This document shows, piece after piece, positions 26,861 to 36,700 of a DNA stretch of 64,000 bases. Where the stretch lies: contig NZ_KE386879.1 in assembly GCF_000429305.1 (NCBI RefSeq), positions 62,001-126,000 of the forward strand, read 5' to 3'. Position numbers and translations under genes: made by a program. The number at the start of each line of letters is the position of its first letter. The first letter of the stretch is position 1. Origin of the DNA: Desulfovibrio inopinatus DSM 10711 (GTDB lineage Bacteria > Desulfobacterota > Desulfovibrionia > Desulfovibrionales > Desulfovibrionaceae). The notes beneath the pieces were generated by a model, which saw only the letters and a program-made list of their open reading frames with translations, did no database searches and was not told the origin of the DNA.

Positions 26861-29179
26861 ATGAAAAAACTGCTGATCATTCTTGTTTTGTTTACTTTAC
26901 TTGTTGTCGTTGCGGCAGGCATGACTCTGGCCGGTATTTATTTTTGGGCAGCCGGAGATTTACCTGGTTTTCGAAATTTGACGGATTATCGTCCGCCATT
27001 GGTGACAACGGTCTATAGTAGAGACAAAGAAGTCATAGGATATCTCTACGCGGAGAAACGTTTTCTCGTGACCCTGGCCGATATGCCGGACTACCTTCCC
27101 AAAGCGTTTCTCGCGTCGGAAGACTCATCATTTTATCAGCATGAAGGTGTTGATCTCATGGCTATTTTTCGTGCCATGGTGGTGAATATGCGTCATGGTG
27201 GCATCCGGCAGGGGGGGAGCACCATCACCCAACAAATTATCAAACGGTTGCTGCTGACTCCGGAAAAAAGCTACAAACGTAAACTCAAAGAAGCAATTTT
27301 GGCGTATCGTCTGGAACGGTATTTGACGAAAGATGAAATTCTGACCATCTACCTCAACCAGATTTATCTCGGTTCAAAATCTTATGGCGTTGAAGCGGCT
27401 GCACGGACGTACTTTGGTGTGCATGTTGGCCAATTGACGTTGGCGCAAGCTGCGCTTTTGGCCGGTCTGCCACAAGCGCCTTCCCGATACAGTCCTTTCC
27501 ATGATTTCAGTTCAGCCAAGGCAAGACAAAAATATGTTCTCGGGCGTATGCTTGAGATTGGTTGGATTACGAAAGAACAACATGATCAAGCTATCAGTGA
27601 GCCATTAGTTTTTAAAAGCATGCCTGACCCGTCCTGGAAGGTTGGCCCGTATTATCTTGAAGAAGTACGACGTTGGCTTGTGGAACGGTTCGGTGAATCC
27701 ACGGTGTATAATGGTGGATTGCATGTCTATACTGCGATGGATCCGCGTCACCAGCGTGCCGCAGAAATTGCGTTGCGCAGTGGTTTATCGGCATCTTCGA
27801 AGCGTCGGGGATATCGTGGACCTATAGACTCCATAGCTAAAGACGAGTTCGAGCAATACTTAAAGTCTCATCCTGTGTCAGAGGAAAATCTTTATCCTGG
27901 AGCCTGGATTCATGTTCTTGTCACCCAGGTCACGAAAAAAGGAGCGCAAGTCCGATTTGGCGATAAAACAGGTTTTATGCCGGCCAACACGATGGCATTT
28001 GCCAGACGCAAGGGCGTCAAAGTTGGTGATATTATCGCAGCGTCGGTGGAATCCGCACCGAAGTCTCAAGCGGAAGACGTTACTGCCGAGAAAAAGAAGA
28101 GTGAGGCAAGCACAAGCTGGGTGGTCAATATGGAGCAAGAGCCTATTGTTGAAGGCGCGATTGTCTCCATTGATCCCAAGTCGGGCGATGTCCTGGCCTG
28201 TTCAGGCGGATTCTCCTTTGAGCGCAGTCAATTCAATCGAGCAACACAAGCCGAAAGACAACCTGGATCGTCGTTTAAACCCATCGTCTTTTCCGCAGCA
28301 ATGGATAACGGGATTACTCCGGGCACGGTGATTATGGACAGTCCGTTTGTCTATGTTGATCCGTTTACCCATAAGGTCTGGCGACCAAGTAACTATGGTG
28401 GTAAATTTCTTGGACCTATGACGGTTCGTTCTGCATTGTCCAAGTCGCGTAACCTCGTCACGATTCGGGTCGCAAAAACGATCGGTATGCAAAAAATTAT
28501 CGATCGGGCCAAAGCTCTTGGGATTGAAGCTGAAATACCACCATATCTTCCTGTCAGTATTGGCGCGGCGTCATTGAAATTGATCAATTTATGCAAGGCC
28601 TATACGGCTTTTGCGCGCGACGGTTCCTATGTGGACCCACGGTTTGTACTCTCTGTAAAAAGTGCGTGGGGAGAAGATGTCTATACGTCCCAAGTGACGG
28701 CGGTTCCGGCCATTTCTCCGCAAAATGCCTACATCATGGCGTCGTTGTTAAAAGAAGTTGTTCGCGCCGGCACGGCAACCCGAGTGAAAAAATTGGGACG
28801 TCCCATCGCAGGAAAAACGGGAACAACCAACGATGAGCAAGACGCATGGTTTATTGGTTTTTCACCCTATCTGTTGACGGGGGTTTATATTGGATTTGAC
28901 CAACTCAAACCGATGGGACGCGGTGAAACCGGTGGACGAGCGGCCTTGCCGATATGGCTTAATTATCGCTCTGTCGTTGAAGAAGATTATCCCGTGGAAG
29001 ACTTCCACATGCCGCAAGAAGGGTTGACCATCGCGAATGTCGACGGCATTCCTATGCCTTTCCTTAAAGGATCGGAGCAGGCTCTGGCGTATATTGATGA
29101 CGAGGAAAACCGTATCGACATGGCTGACCCCAATGCCCCCTTGGCCCGTGGCGAAGATCTATTACGCCAAATGTTTTAG
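26861..29179 (+). CDS. mrcA: Bifunctional penicillin-binding protein 1A
   Basis: A 772-residue class A PBP that polymerises and cross-links peptidoglycan. It has an N-terminal membrane anchor (5-30) and a GT51 domain with catalytic glutamate E87 in ASEDSSFYQHEGVD, plus GGSTITQQ and SYGVEAAARTYFG. An OB-type insert is at about 330-430. The transpeptidase has SxxK at PGSSFKP (S470), SRN in LSKSRN and KTG in AGKTGTTND. Length is normal. The ribosome binding site AAAGG precedes ATG. It lies downstream of the YkgJ-type gene and upstream of two small genes with which it may be transcribed. Confidence 0.95.
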   Translation: MKKLLIILVLFTLLVVVAAGMTLAGIYFWAAGDLPGFRNLTDYRPPLVTTVYSRDKEVIGYLYAEKRFLVTLADMPDYLPKAFLASEDSSFYQHEGVDLMAIFRAMVVNMRHGGIRQGGSTITQQIIKRLLLTPEKSYKRKLKEAILAYRLERYLTKDEILTIYLNQIYLGSKSYGVEAAARTYFGVHVGQLTLAQAALLAGLPQAPSRYSPFHDFSSAKARQKYVLGRMLEIGWITKEQHDQAISEPLVFKSMPDPSWKVGPYYLEEVRRWLVERFGESTVYNGGLHVYTAMDPRHQRAAEIALRSGLSASSKRRGYRGPIDSIAKDEFEQYLKSHPVSEENLYPGAWIHVLVTQVTKKGAQVRFGDKTGFMPANTMAFARRKGVKVGDIIAASVESAPKSQAEDVTAEKKKSEASTSWVVNMEQEPIVEGAIVSIDPKSGDVLACSGGFSFERSQFNRATQAERQPGSSFKPIVFSAAMDNGITPGTVIMDSPFVYVDPFTHKVWRPSNYGGKFLGPMTVRSALSKSRNLVTIRVAKTIGMQKIIDRAKALGIEAEIPPYLPVSIGAASLKLINLCKAYTAFARDGSYVDPRFVLSVKSAWGEDVYTSQVTAVPAISPQNAYIMASLLKEVVRAGTATRVKKLGRPIAGKTGTTNDEQDAWFIGFSPYLLTGVYIGFDQLKPMGRGETGGRAALPIWLNYRSVVEEDYPVEDFHMPQEGLTIANVDGIPMPFLKGSEQALAYIDDEENRIDMADPNAPLARGEDLLRQMF

Positions 29180-29211
29180 AGACCGCATCGATTTTTAGCG
29201 AGGAAAAAGCT

Positions 29212-29559
29212 ATGCCACTGTGCCGGATTGAAACAAACGTGACATTTGACGAGCACGTGAAAACCGACCTGTGCGCCAAACTTTCGCAGACACTGGCCAC
29301 ACTGACCGGGAAGAGTGAAAACTATGTCATGACCTTGATCGTGGACAATGTTGCCATGTCGTTTGCGGGCTCATTGGAACCGGCTGCATCCGTTGAGTGC
29401 AAGAGTATCGGTCTTGCTGAAACGCAGTGTACGCAATTCTGTAGTGCTTTGTGTGCTTTTATCGATCAGGAAATGGGGGTTTCTCCAGACAGAACCTACA
29501 TTGAGTTTACAGATCTCAATCGTCGTTTTTTTGGATGGAATGGAAGCACCTTCGGCTGA
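29212..29559 (+). CDS. MIF/tautomerase superfamily protein
   Basis: A 115-residue protein with the length and features of macrophage migration inhibitory factor relatives. It starts MPLCRIETNV, so Pro2 becomes the catalytic N-terminal proline after Met removal. It contains LTGKSENYVMTLIVDNVAMSFAGS, with the family's YVM and MSFAG(S/T) segments, and ends in RFFGWNGSTFG. Phenylpyruvate or related tautomerase activity is possible. Bacterial MIF homologues are uncommon enough to note. It lies 32 bp after the PBP1A gene. Confidence 0.85.
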   Translation: MPLCRIETNVTFDEHVKTDLCAKLSQTLATLTGKSENYVMTLIVDNVAMSFAGSLEPAASVECKSIGLAETQCTQFCSALCAFIDQEMGVSPDRTYIEFTDLNRRFFGWNGSTFG

Positions 29560-29575
29560 TATTAATACAAGGACA

Positions 29576-29962
29576 ATGACCATGGATGAGACCGCTCGAG
29601 TATGCTTAGGAAATGTGATCACAGCGATTGATGAAACTGCCGTTGCGATTCGTAACGTGGAACGAGATGCAGCAGTTGCTTTACATGAAAACAACGATGA
29701 ACCCGCATATCGAGCGGCCATGGCGCAGAAGGCGGAGAACCTGATCGAGTTGGCGGAAAAGGGCGGCAAAGAACTTCAAGGCATTCCAGAATTCGTCGAT
29801 ATCGCAGCATCCCTTGCCGGTTTTGGTCAACGAGCGGAACAGGCCTTAAACCTGGACAGTGTATTTTATATGTCTGCCTTGCTCTATCCTGAAGATTACC
29901 GTGACGGTGATAAAAATGATCTTGAACGGTTCGCTGACACACTGCGGGCGCGATTGAAATAA
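29576..29962 (+). CDS. Small hypothetical protein
   Basis: A 128-residue acidic helical protein starting at ATG 29576 or 29582 (AAGGA at 29569-29573 suits the second). It contains a possible amphipathic coiled coil (about 60-100). No family recognised, no signal peptide or cysteines in motifs. It follows the MIF-like gene by 16 bp and is the last native gene before the foreign island; the left 40-bp hairpin lies 10 bp beyond its stop. Confidence 0.7.
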   Translation: MTMDETARVCLGNVITAIDETAVAIRNVERDAAVALHENNDEPAYRAAMAQKAENLIELAEKGGKELQGIPEFVDIAASLAGFGQRAEQALNLDSVFYMSALLYPEDYRDGDKNDLERFADTLRARLK

Positions 29963-29971
29963 TTGCTACAA

Positions 29972-30011
29972 GAAAGGATTGCCGCTGCTTTGGAAAAAAG
30001 CAGCGGCAATC
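29972..30011 (+). repeat. Left 40-bp hairpin direct repeat
   Basis: Identical over 40 bp to 37639-37678. It is itself an inverted repeat: GATTGCCGCTGCTTT against AAAGCAGCGGCAATC with a 4-6 nt loop. It sits 10 bp after the stop of the preceding gene, where a terminator would be expected, but lacks a following T run. It could be an original terminator, an attachment site or an element end. Confidence 0.85.
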
Positions 30012-30093
30012 TCGCGTTTGATCCATGGCCAGACAAATTCCTCTTTTTTTCTGCTCTTCATAAGTCAACCCCTTTGTCAAGTTGACGGTTTGA

Positions 30094-30133
30094 ACTTCCT
30101 TGTATCTAGTTACATAACTAGATACAAGGAAGT
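30094..30133. repeat. Perfect 40-bp palindrome upstream of transposase remnant
   Basis: ACTTCCTTGTATCTAGTTA (30094-30112) and TAACTAGATACAAGGAAGT (30115-30133) are exact inverted complements separated by CA. The right arm ends 4 nt before the transposase start codon and holds its ribosome binding site (AAGGAAG). In RNA the arm would hide that site, which would restrain transposase translation. It may also be a binding site or an end of the insertion sequence. Confidence 0.88.
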
Positions 30134-30137
30134 CCTA

Positions 30138-30625
30138 ATGGGATTCCTGAGGAAGGTGCAGTTAATTAAGCGGAAAGCCAACGAACAATAGTACATCAAC
30201 TTTCCATTTTATCTGCCGCATACGAAAGGATGCAAAGTTGTACGGGCCTGCCAGAGGGCGAAAGGGGGCGAAAGCGAGCATACGGTGAGCGCCTGCCCAC
30301 CCCAGAAGCAATATGGCAAGACAAAAGTATTCCCTGAGAAATTGTTTCTGCGTTTGCAGAGGGTGAAATCCGTGAATTTCAGGTGGAAATCTTGAAATCC
30401 GTGCGCTGGCGAAGCGCCGGGGAGAACACAACCTCAAACTGATGGTTATCCGGCCACTTGGGTATCGTCTAACAAGCAATCTCGAATGAATTACCGAAAA
30501 TCGTACGTCCTGATTTCGACAGCTCCAGACCTCCCTTTAGAATTTTTTTTCAAGCATATGTCTGGCGTTGGGAGGTCGAAGTCAACTTCCGATATGAAAA
30601 GACTTTGTTCGGTGTAGGAAATGCA
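30138..30625 (+). pseudogene. IS4-type transposase, left copy (5' end and middle, decayed)
   Basis: The start MGFLRKVQLIKRKANEQ is followed by TAG where a tryptophan codon is expected (TGG to TAG at 30189-30191), then YINFP, the usual start of this transposase type. After an internal deletion the middle part resumes (RALAKRRGEHNL, MVIRPLGY). It shifts frame at about 30470 and again near 30545, then reads QAYVWRWEVEVNFRYEK (30551-30601). This contains Y-(2)-R-(3)-E-(6)-K, the signature of IS4-superfamily transposases. It then breaks off into the polyvalent gene region near 30620. It cannot make an active protein. Confidence 0.8.
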
Positions 30626-30760
30626 AAGTCGTCGAGAACAACCAAACGGTTGAACAGATCAAACTCCTCTCTCGTCAGGTCTTTGGTGATGTTCTGCATG
30701 TTCTGCACAGCGACACCAGCCGCATTGCGCTGCGCCTGTTCCAAGTGGCGCAACCATTCG
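30550..30760 (-). pseudogene. Out-of-frame 3' continuation of the polyvalent gene
   Basis: The polyvalent reading frame ends with an improbable tail after FAKAR. One frame over, the sequence continues as KREWLRHLEQAQRN and then DLTREEFDLFNRLVVLDDFAF, a charged helical segment that fits the domain before the break. So about 70 codons of the original gene lie downstream of a frameshift at about 30755-30762. The remainder is lost where the left transposase copy begins. Confidence 0.65.
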
Positions 30761-33700
30761 CGCTTTGGCAAATTTCGCTTCGTTTGGTAGATGGATGAAG
30801 TGCCGCGTAAAACCGGTGGCAAGTTGATTCCATGATCCCTTGACGTGATCAAGGAAGGTTTCTTTGGTGCCGATCCCTTTCCGGGCTTCCTGGTAGCGCC
30901 GTTCGGACTCGGCGTCGGTAAACGATTCGCCGCGATGGGCCTGGATGTCGGAGGCATTGACAAAATCGGCTTCCGTCAATATTTTCTTGTTGCCTCGCTT
31001 GGTCCCCTCCTTGGGCAATTGGAGCTCTCTTGACTGGGACCAGGCGAGGCTTTTTTGTTTGTTCTGATAACGAAGCAAGCCTTGATTTATCCAATTCAAG
31101 AATGTGTTTTCATTCGTTTTTCCATAAAAACTTGCTATATTGTTGACTGCATGGTGTTGCATTGAAGCATTCACATGCACCGCCGCCATTACAGTTTTCC
31201 CTTTCTCGTCAATCACTTCCGTCATGACAACTAAATTGCCGAGACCGTCTTTTGACTCAAACACCATAATGGGGTCATGAAGGTTCTGGATAAGCGAATA
31301 AAATGACTCAGGTCGCACGAAATGTTTGTCCTGAGTTGCTTTGGGAATAACTCCAGGACGCATCGTAAAAGGTAAGTTTGGGACTCCAAGGCGTTTGAGA
31401 ATAATGGGGGTTGGCCCCAGCGTGAAATGGCGTCGTTTGTTGAATTTGCCATCAAAATATTGATCCAACTGTCGAGCAAAATCGTCAATCGCTCGCTGCA
31501 CGCGTTTGGTAATAAACGGAGAGGAGGGACGGCTTTGCCGCTGCGCCAGGATGTCGTCGGCATTGACTTCACCAGCCAGGACTCTTACAGGATAAGAAGA
31601 CGTGGCGTCACGGTCTTGATTCGTCAAGTCCTTCCGTGCTGATTGCCCCCCATGTTCATGGGCGCGCGTCGGGTTCATGGGTGACGCCACTTCTATTGAT
31701 GAAATCTTATGGTCTTTGTATGATTTCAGGCCACCAATATTGTGAATATCCACTTTGATTTTTACTGAAAAATCCTCTCCATTCATTCTCAAAACCGCAT
31801 AATAGACATTTTGCCCCAACAGGTTTCGATGTCGATCATCAGTTGGTTCAAAACGAAAAAACGCGGCGTTTTCAATCAGGCGCCGTAACGCTCCATAAGC
31901 CTGCCTTTGCTGTTTCCCCCGACGTTTCGCCGATTCCTTTAAGCCGCGCCGAGTAAACGTCACCGTCTCCCCTGTCTTCTTGACCTGAACAGGCGTATCA
32001 AAATCGGCGGAATTGAAAAGCCAGTTGCGAACCGCTTTCGCGTCTTTCCAATCCATGTCAGCCGGCAACGTCGCAGAATCAAGTTCAACCACTTGCACTC
32101 TGGCGTCAGGATCGTACACGGGGTGAGAAGAGTCCTTTTCATCACGCTGTGCCGCAACCGGCTCCACGCTGCCTTTCCGACCCGTCTGCGTTGCCTCCTG
32201 CACCTTCGTCGGTTTCATGACAGCCCGTTCGGCGTTGCCGATCAAGGTCCGGACTTCCGCGTCCGAAAACTCAAGATGGGAAAAACGCGGCATCTTTCGC
32301 AGCCACTGACGCACAGCCGCGATGATCCGGTCCACGAGCGATCCTGTCCAGCCTTCGTCAGCCAACCAGGAAATCGCCTCGTCCGTCGCTTTCCGGCGTC
32401 CTTTCAAAGAACGCAGGTTCCAGCTGTAACCTTTGTCCATGAGTTCGCGAATTTTTGCCTGGACGGCGGGATTCTTCCAGGCTTTATCCATGACGGCCTG
32501 ATACTGGTCGCCCAGGAAGACGCGCAATCCATGGTGGCGCTTCTGTTCGTGCACCAACGTTGTGAGGAGGTCTTTGGCGCTCTTGACTCGATTGGCGATA
32601 AGACCGACAATGCCGTTCTTGGGATCATAGAATCCGTTGACGCCGCGCATGTTCTGCCCGGCGAACGCTTCGGCTTCCTCGGTGTTCTCGAACACGCGAA
32701 CCGGCGCGGCTCCCGGCGTGGCATCGTTGAATTCGGCAATGATGGCGTCAATGTCGTCGTGGGGGAGGGGGGATTTTTCGCTCTGTTGCGTATCCCGCTG
32801 CCTCATGATGCCGTCGTCGGCATTGACTTCACCAGCCAGGACTCTTACAGGATAAGAAGATGTGGCGTCATAGTCTTGATTCTTCGAGGCCGGCCATGCC
32901 GATTGCCCCCCATGTTCATGGGCTTGCGTCGGGGACATGGGTGACGCCACTTCAATCTCTGAAATTTTATGATCTTTATATGATTTAATATCGCCTGCCC
33001 TGCTCAGATTAACCTTAATTTTTACAGAATAATCCCTTCCTCCTAATCGTAGCGCTGCATAATAGACGTTTTGCCCAAAGAGGTGACGATGTTTTTCCTG
33101 CGTTGCTGGTTCAAAACGAAAAAACGCGGCGTTTTCAATCAGACGCCGTAACGCTCCATAGGCTTGCCTTTGCTGTTCCCCCCGACGTTTTGTAGATTCC
33201 TTTAAGCCGCGCCGAGTAAACGTCACCGTCTCCCCTGTCTTCTTGACCTGAACAGGCGTATCAAAATCGGCGGAATTGAAAAGCCAGTTGCGAACCGCTT
33301 TCGCGTCTTTCCAATCCATGTCAGCCGGCAACGTCGCAGAATCAAGTTCAACGACGTCCACCCTGGCTTCAGGATCGTACACAGGCTGTTCGTCGTTCTG
33401 TGCATCGCGATGCGCCATGATGTCGCCGTCGTTGACTGGATCAACATCAGGCGTTATATTTTCTACATCGCTTCTCTGGCCCGAGATGACGCCAGGGGTC
33501 TGGCTGTTATGGTCACGATGAGGGTCCTGCGTGCCTTCCCAGAGAAGCTTTTTCTTATGCACGCCATCAGGATGAAGATACTGATCTTTCCTTACTGGAG
33601 ATGCCGTAACGACCTTGTAAAATTCTCCATTAGGGCTGTATTCCATTTTCACTATAGCGGCTGGCCATATTCTGTTTCCTCGTACCGTCAAGACAAAGTG

Positions 33701-36700
33701 CCTATCAGTGTTTCCTTTGAAGATAGCATTAAAGTTCTTTGTAATATGAGAAATGAATCCGGTGGTATCTTTGAATCCTCGTTGCTGTATTTGAGGCCCA
33801 TGCCTTTGGTCGATGTGCACCGCTCCGAACTTTTCGTCTCCGTTTTGAAGCCGAATCGGTCCGGGACGACTCCCCATGGCCTGCGCCATTTCATCATTGA
33901 TGTGACCGAAATCTCTTCCGCCTCCAGGGGCTTCGAGAAAGGCGTCTGCGGGTTGGTCTTTTGAGAACATCGTCAGAGTTGGTCCGTGAGACGCAGCACT
34001 CCCGGTTCCCGTCCTCACGGCCTTGTACGATCTGCCGATAACGTCTCGTATCTCGCGGTCCGTCACCTTCATGTCGGGCCACAGCCGACGCATGAACCGA
34101 CGCACCGTGGAAACGAGTTTATCCATGATGGTGGACCGCCAGCCTTGACGGCCAAGCGCGGCGATGGCTTCGTCGGCTGCTATCGCTCTATTTCCATGAA
34201 AAGAGTCGCCGCGTTCCTTCTCCAGCTTCGCGGCCATATCCTGAACGGCCTGATTTTCATACGCCTTCGTCATGAACGCTTCGTACTGTTCGCCAAGCGC
34301 CAAACGAACGCCGTGATGGTTCATGACCTCTTCTTTGAACGTGTTGCGAAGGTCGGCTTCAGATGTATGGTTGTTCGCGAAAATGGTGACTTTTGGGGGC
34401 GTCTTCCCGTCTTTGCTTGCGGGCTGATACATGCCTTTTGTACCAGGTTCGCCATCCTCGCGAATATCTATTTCAGGGACGCCTTTGAGGCCTTTCGTCC
34501 ACCGATCAATATGCGCGCTCGCCTCGGTGTTGGACATGGCGGGGCGCGATGGCTTGGGTGCGGACGGATGCGAATGCGGTGTATCAGAGGCGGAAGAGGA
34601 AAGAGGAACGCCGCTCTTGTTATGTGAAGACGGCGTGATGGGGGAAGGGGTTATTTCTTCTTGAAGATCTGTTCCATGAGCTTGGGGTCGCTCAGATTGA
34701 GCTTGTAGACCGGCGCGATCTTGTATTCCCGGAGAAAGGAATGCATTGCTTTCCGTTTTTCTGCTGGTGCTCCCCGTTCCTTGCCTTCGCAGAACCGTTC
34801 CCAGAACTCCAGCAGTTCTTTCGTCGAGTACCCTCTGTAGGTCTCGGGCAATGGCTTGTCTGTCATCGGTCGTCCTCGACTTGTTGATTTGATCCAAAAT
34901 AACATTGACTTCGCCGCGAGACAAGACGGAAGCGGTTTTTTTCGCGTTAAGCGGGATGTTGTTTCGTGCAAACGCTTTTTGCAACTTGGCGACAAGTTGG
35001 GGCTCTGCATCGAGTCGGGCGTCACCCATGAGTCCTGCCACGGTATCGACCGAGATACCTGCCTTCTTGAGGGCGCGGACGAACGCTTTTGCGGACGCGC
35101 CGGTTGTCAGAACGTCCTCCACCACCACAACGTTTTTTCCCTGTAACGCGGTCAAGTTCGTTCCTTCTTGCGCCACGTATTCTTTCGCGACGAAGGGGCG
35201 CTCCTGTGGGGGGATGCTTTTCATGGGAGCGTCATGTTCTGCTTCAAACAGTACCTTCCCGTCAAAAAGAACGCCCCCCATACGCGTAGTCAGTTCTTCG
35301 CCAAGTGCGAGGGGCAGTGTGTTTGACCCTGTCGTACTTGGCACAGACACAAAGACCGTCTCTTTTTGGGGGTCGAGCTTGGCCTTGACGGCTTCTGTGT
35401 GAGAATCCTGCCACACAGAAGACACAATGCGTCGAGCCGCGTCGAGGTCTCCTGTTTTGGCGGCGTCCCAGTCTTCGGAATGTTGGATGGCCATGTCGGC
35501 GCGTGGCTTCCCGGTGACGCCTTTTTCATGGGCCGTGCTTTTTCCCTCGATACCAACAACGGCTTGGCCTGCTGAGTCTTGCACAGGAGAAGAACCCGGC
35601 ATCGGCTCCGGCGTTTCCTGCGCACGCGTTGCGGCAACATCCGCTGTCATTCGTTCCAATACCGTTTCAACCAGTTCGTCACGCCCGACCTGACTTGAGG
35701 CGTCAACTCCGGCCAAGGGCTTCAACGCACCGACAGGCATCTTCTTCATGATATTGCGAGCGGCGTCCACGTTGTCCTGTTCAACGTGTTCCACGATTGT
35801 TCCGGCCTTGGGCCCGTATTGTTCGGCATAGGAAACAGACACGGGCACGACTGACGGCACATCGCGTTGTACGGATTGAGCCTGTTTGGGAGAGAACGGT
35901 TGAGACGTGCGCTCTTCATTCGTATTGACGTTGTCAGCAGTCGATACTATGGTATTTATACCCGCAGACCCAGCTTGACCACCGGAAAGGCCCACCGGGG
36001 ACCGACGATTATCGTCGGGGGCAATGGGGGAAGGGGCCGCCCCCCCAAGTTGAAGCCTGCGGTCTTTCTCTTCTCGGTACTTTTTCAGGTACCTTTCCGC
36101 TTTTTTCTGAGACATTTTCCAGTAATTGCGCAGAATATTCCCGCTACCATCCTGCGATATTTCAACTATACCAACAAATTTTTTCCCGTTTGAACGAACA
36201 AAAAGCGTACGACGTCCACGTTGGGGACTGCTTGCTGTCGCGATATTGGGCAAGATCTCAGTTGGGTTTTGCACGACGTGCTGGATGAGTTCGATATCGT
36301 CGTCCGTCAGTTGATCACCGTGACTTTCTTCTATGTGTTGTATGTCCCCTGGTGTCGCAAAAACATCTGGAGACTGAAGGCTTAACCCAAGAGCCTCTAT
36401 GTCGTCAGCAGTCGACGGTGAAATTGAACCGACAAACGAATCCCCGTTTTCATTCGTTTCGAAGTGATCCCATCTCGACGCATTCGTAGAATTGAGAGGG
36501 GCAACGCTCTCTTCAATCTGTTCTGGTAAAACATCCGTTTGAGGATATTCCATGGACGCGGCGATGTCCGAAGCGGAAACAGCGGTCGGTTCCTGGCCCT
36601 GCCCTTGATTTGGCTCACCGACATCGAGCGCCCTCATGGACACGATCCCGCCCGATCCTGGAGTCTGGGGAGATGGCGACAATTCCGGCGACGTCTGCGT

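Noticed and set aside
30162-30479. Minus-strand frame of 105 codons repeating the giant protein's N-terminus
   Set aside because: It is the antisense shadow of the left transposase remnant, not a gene.
31553-33375. Repeats considered as CRISPR or tandem array
   Set aside because: There are only two long in-frame coding repeats, not short repeats with regular spacers; no Cas genes are present in the window.
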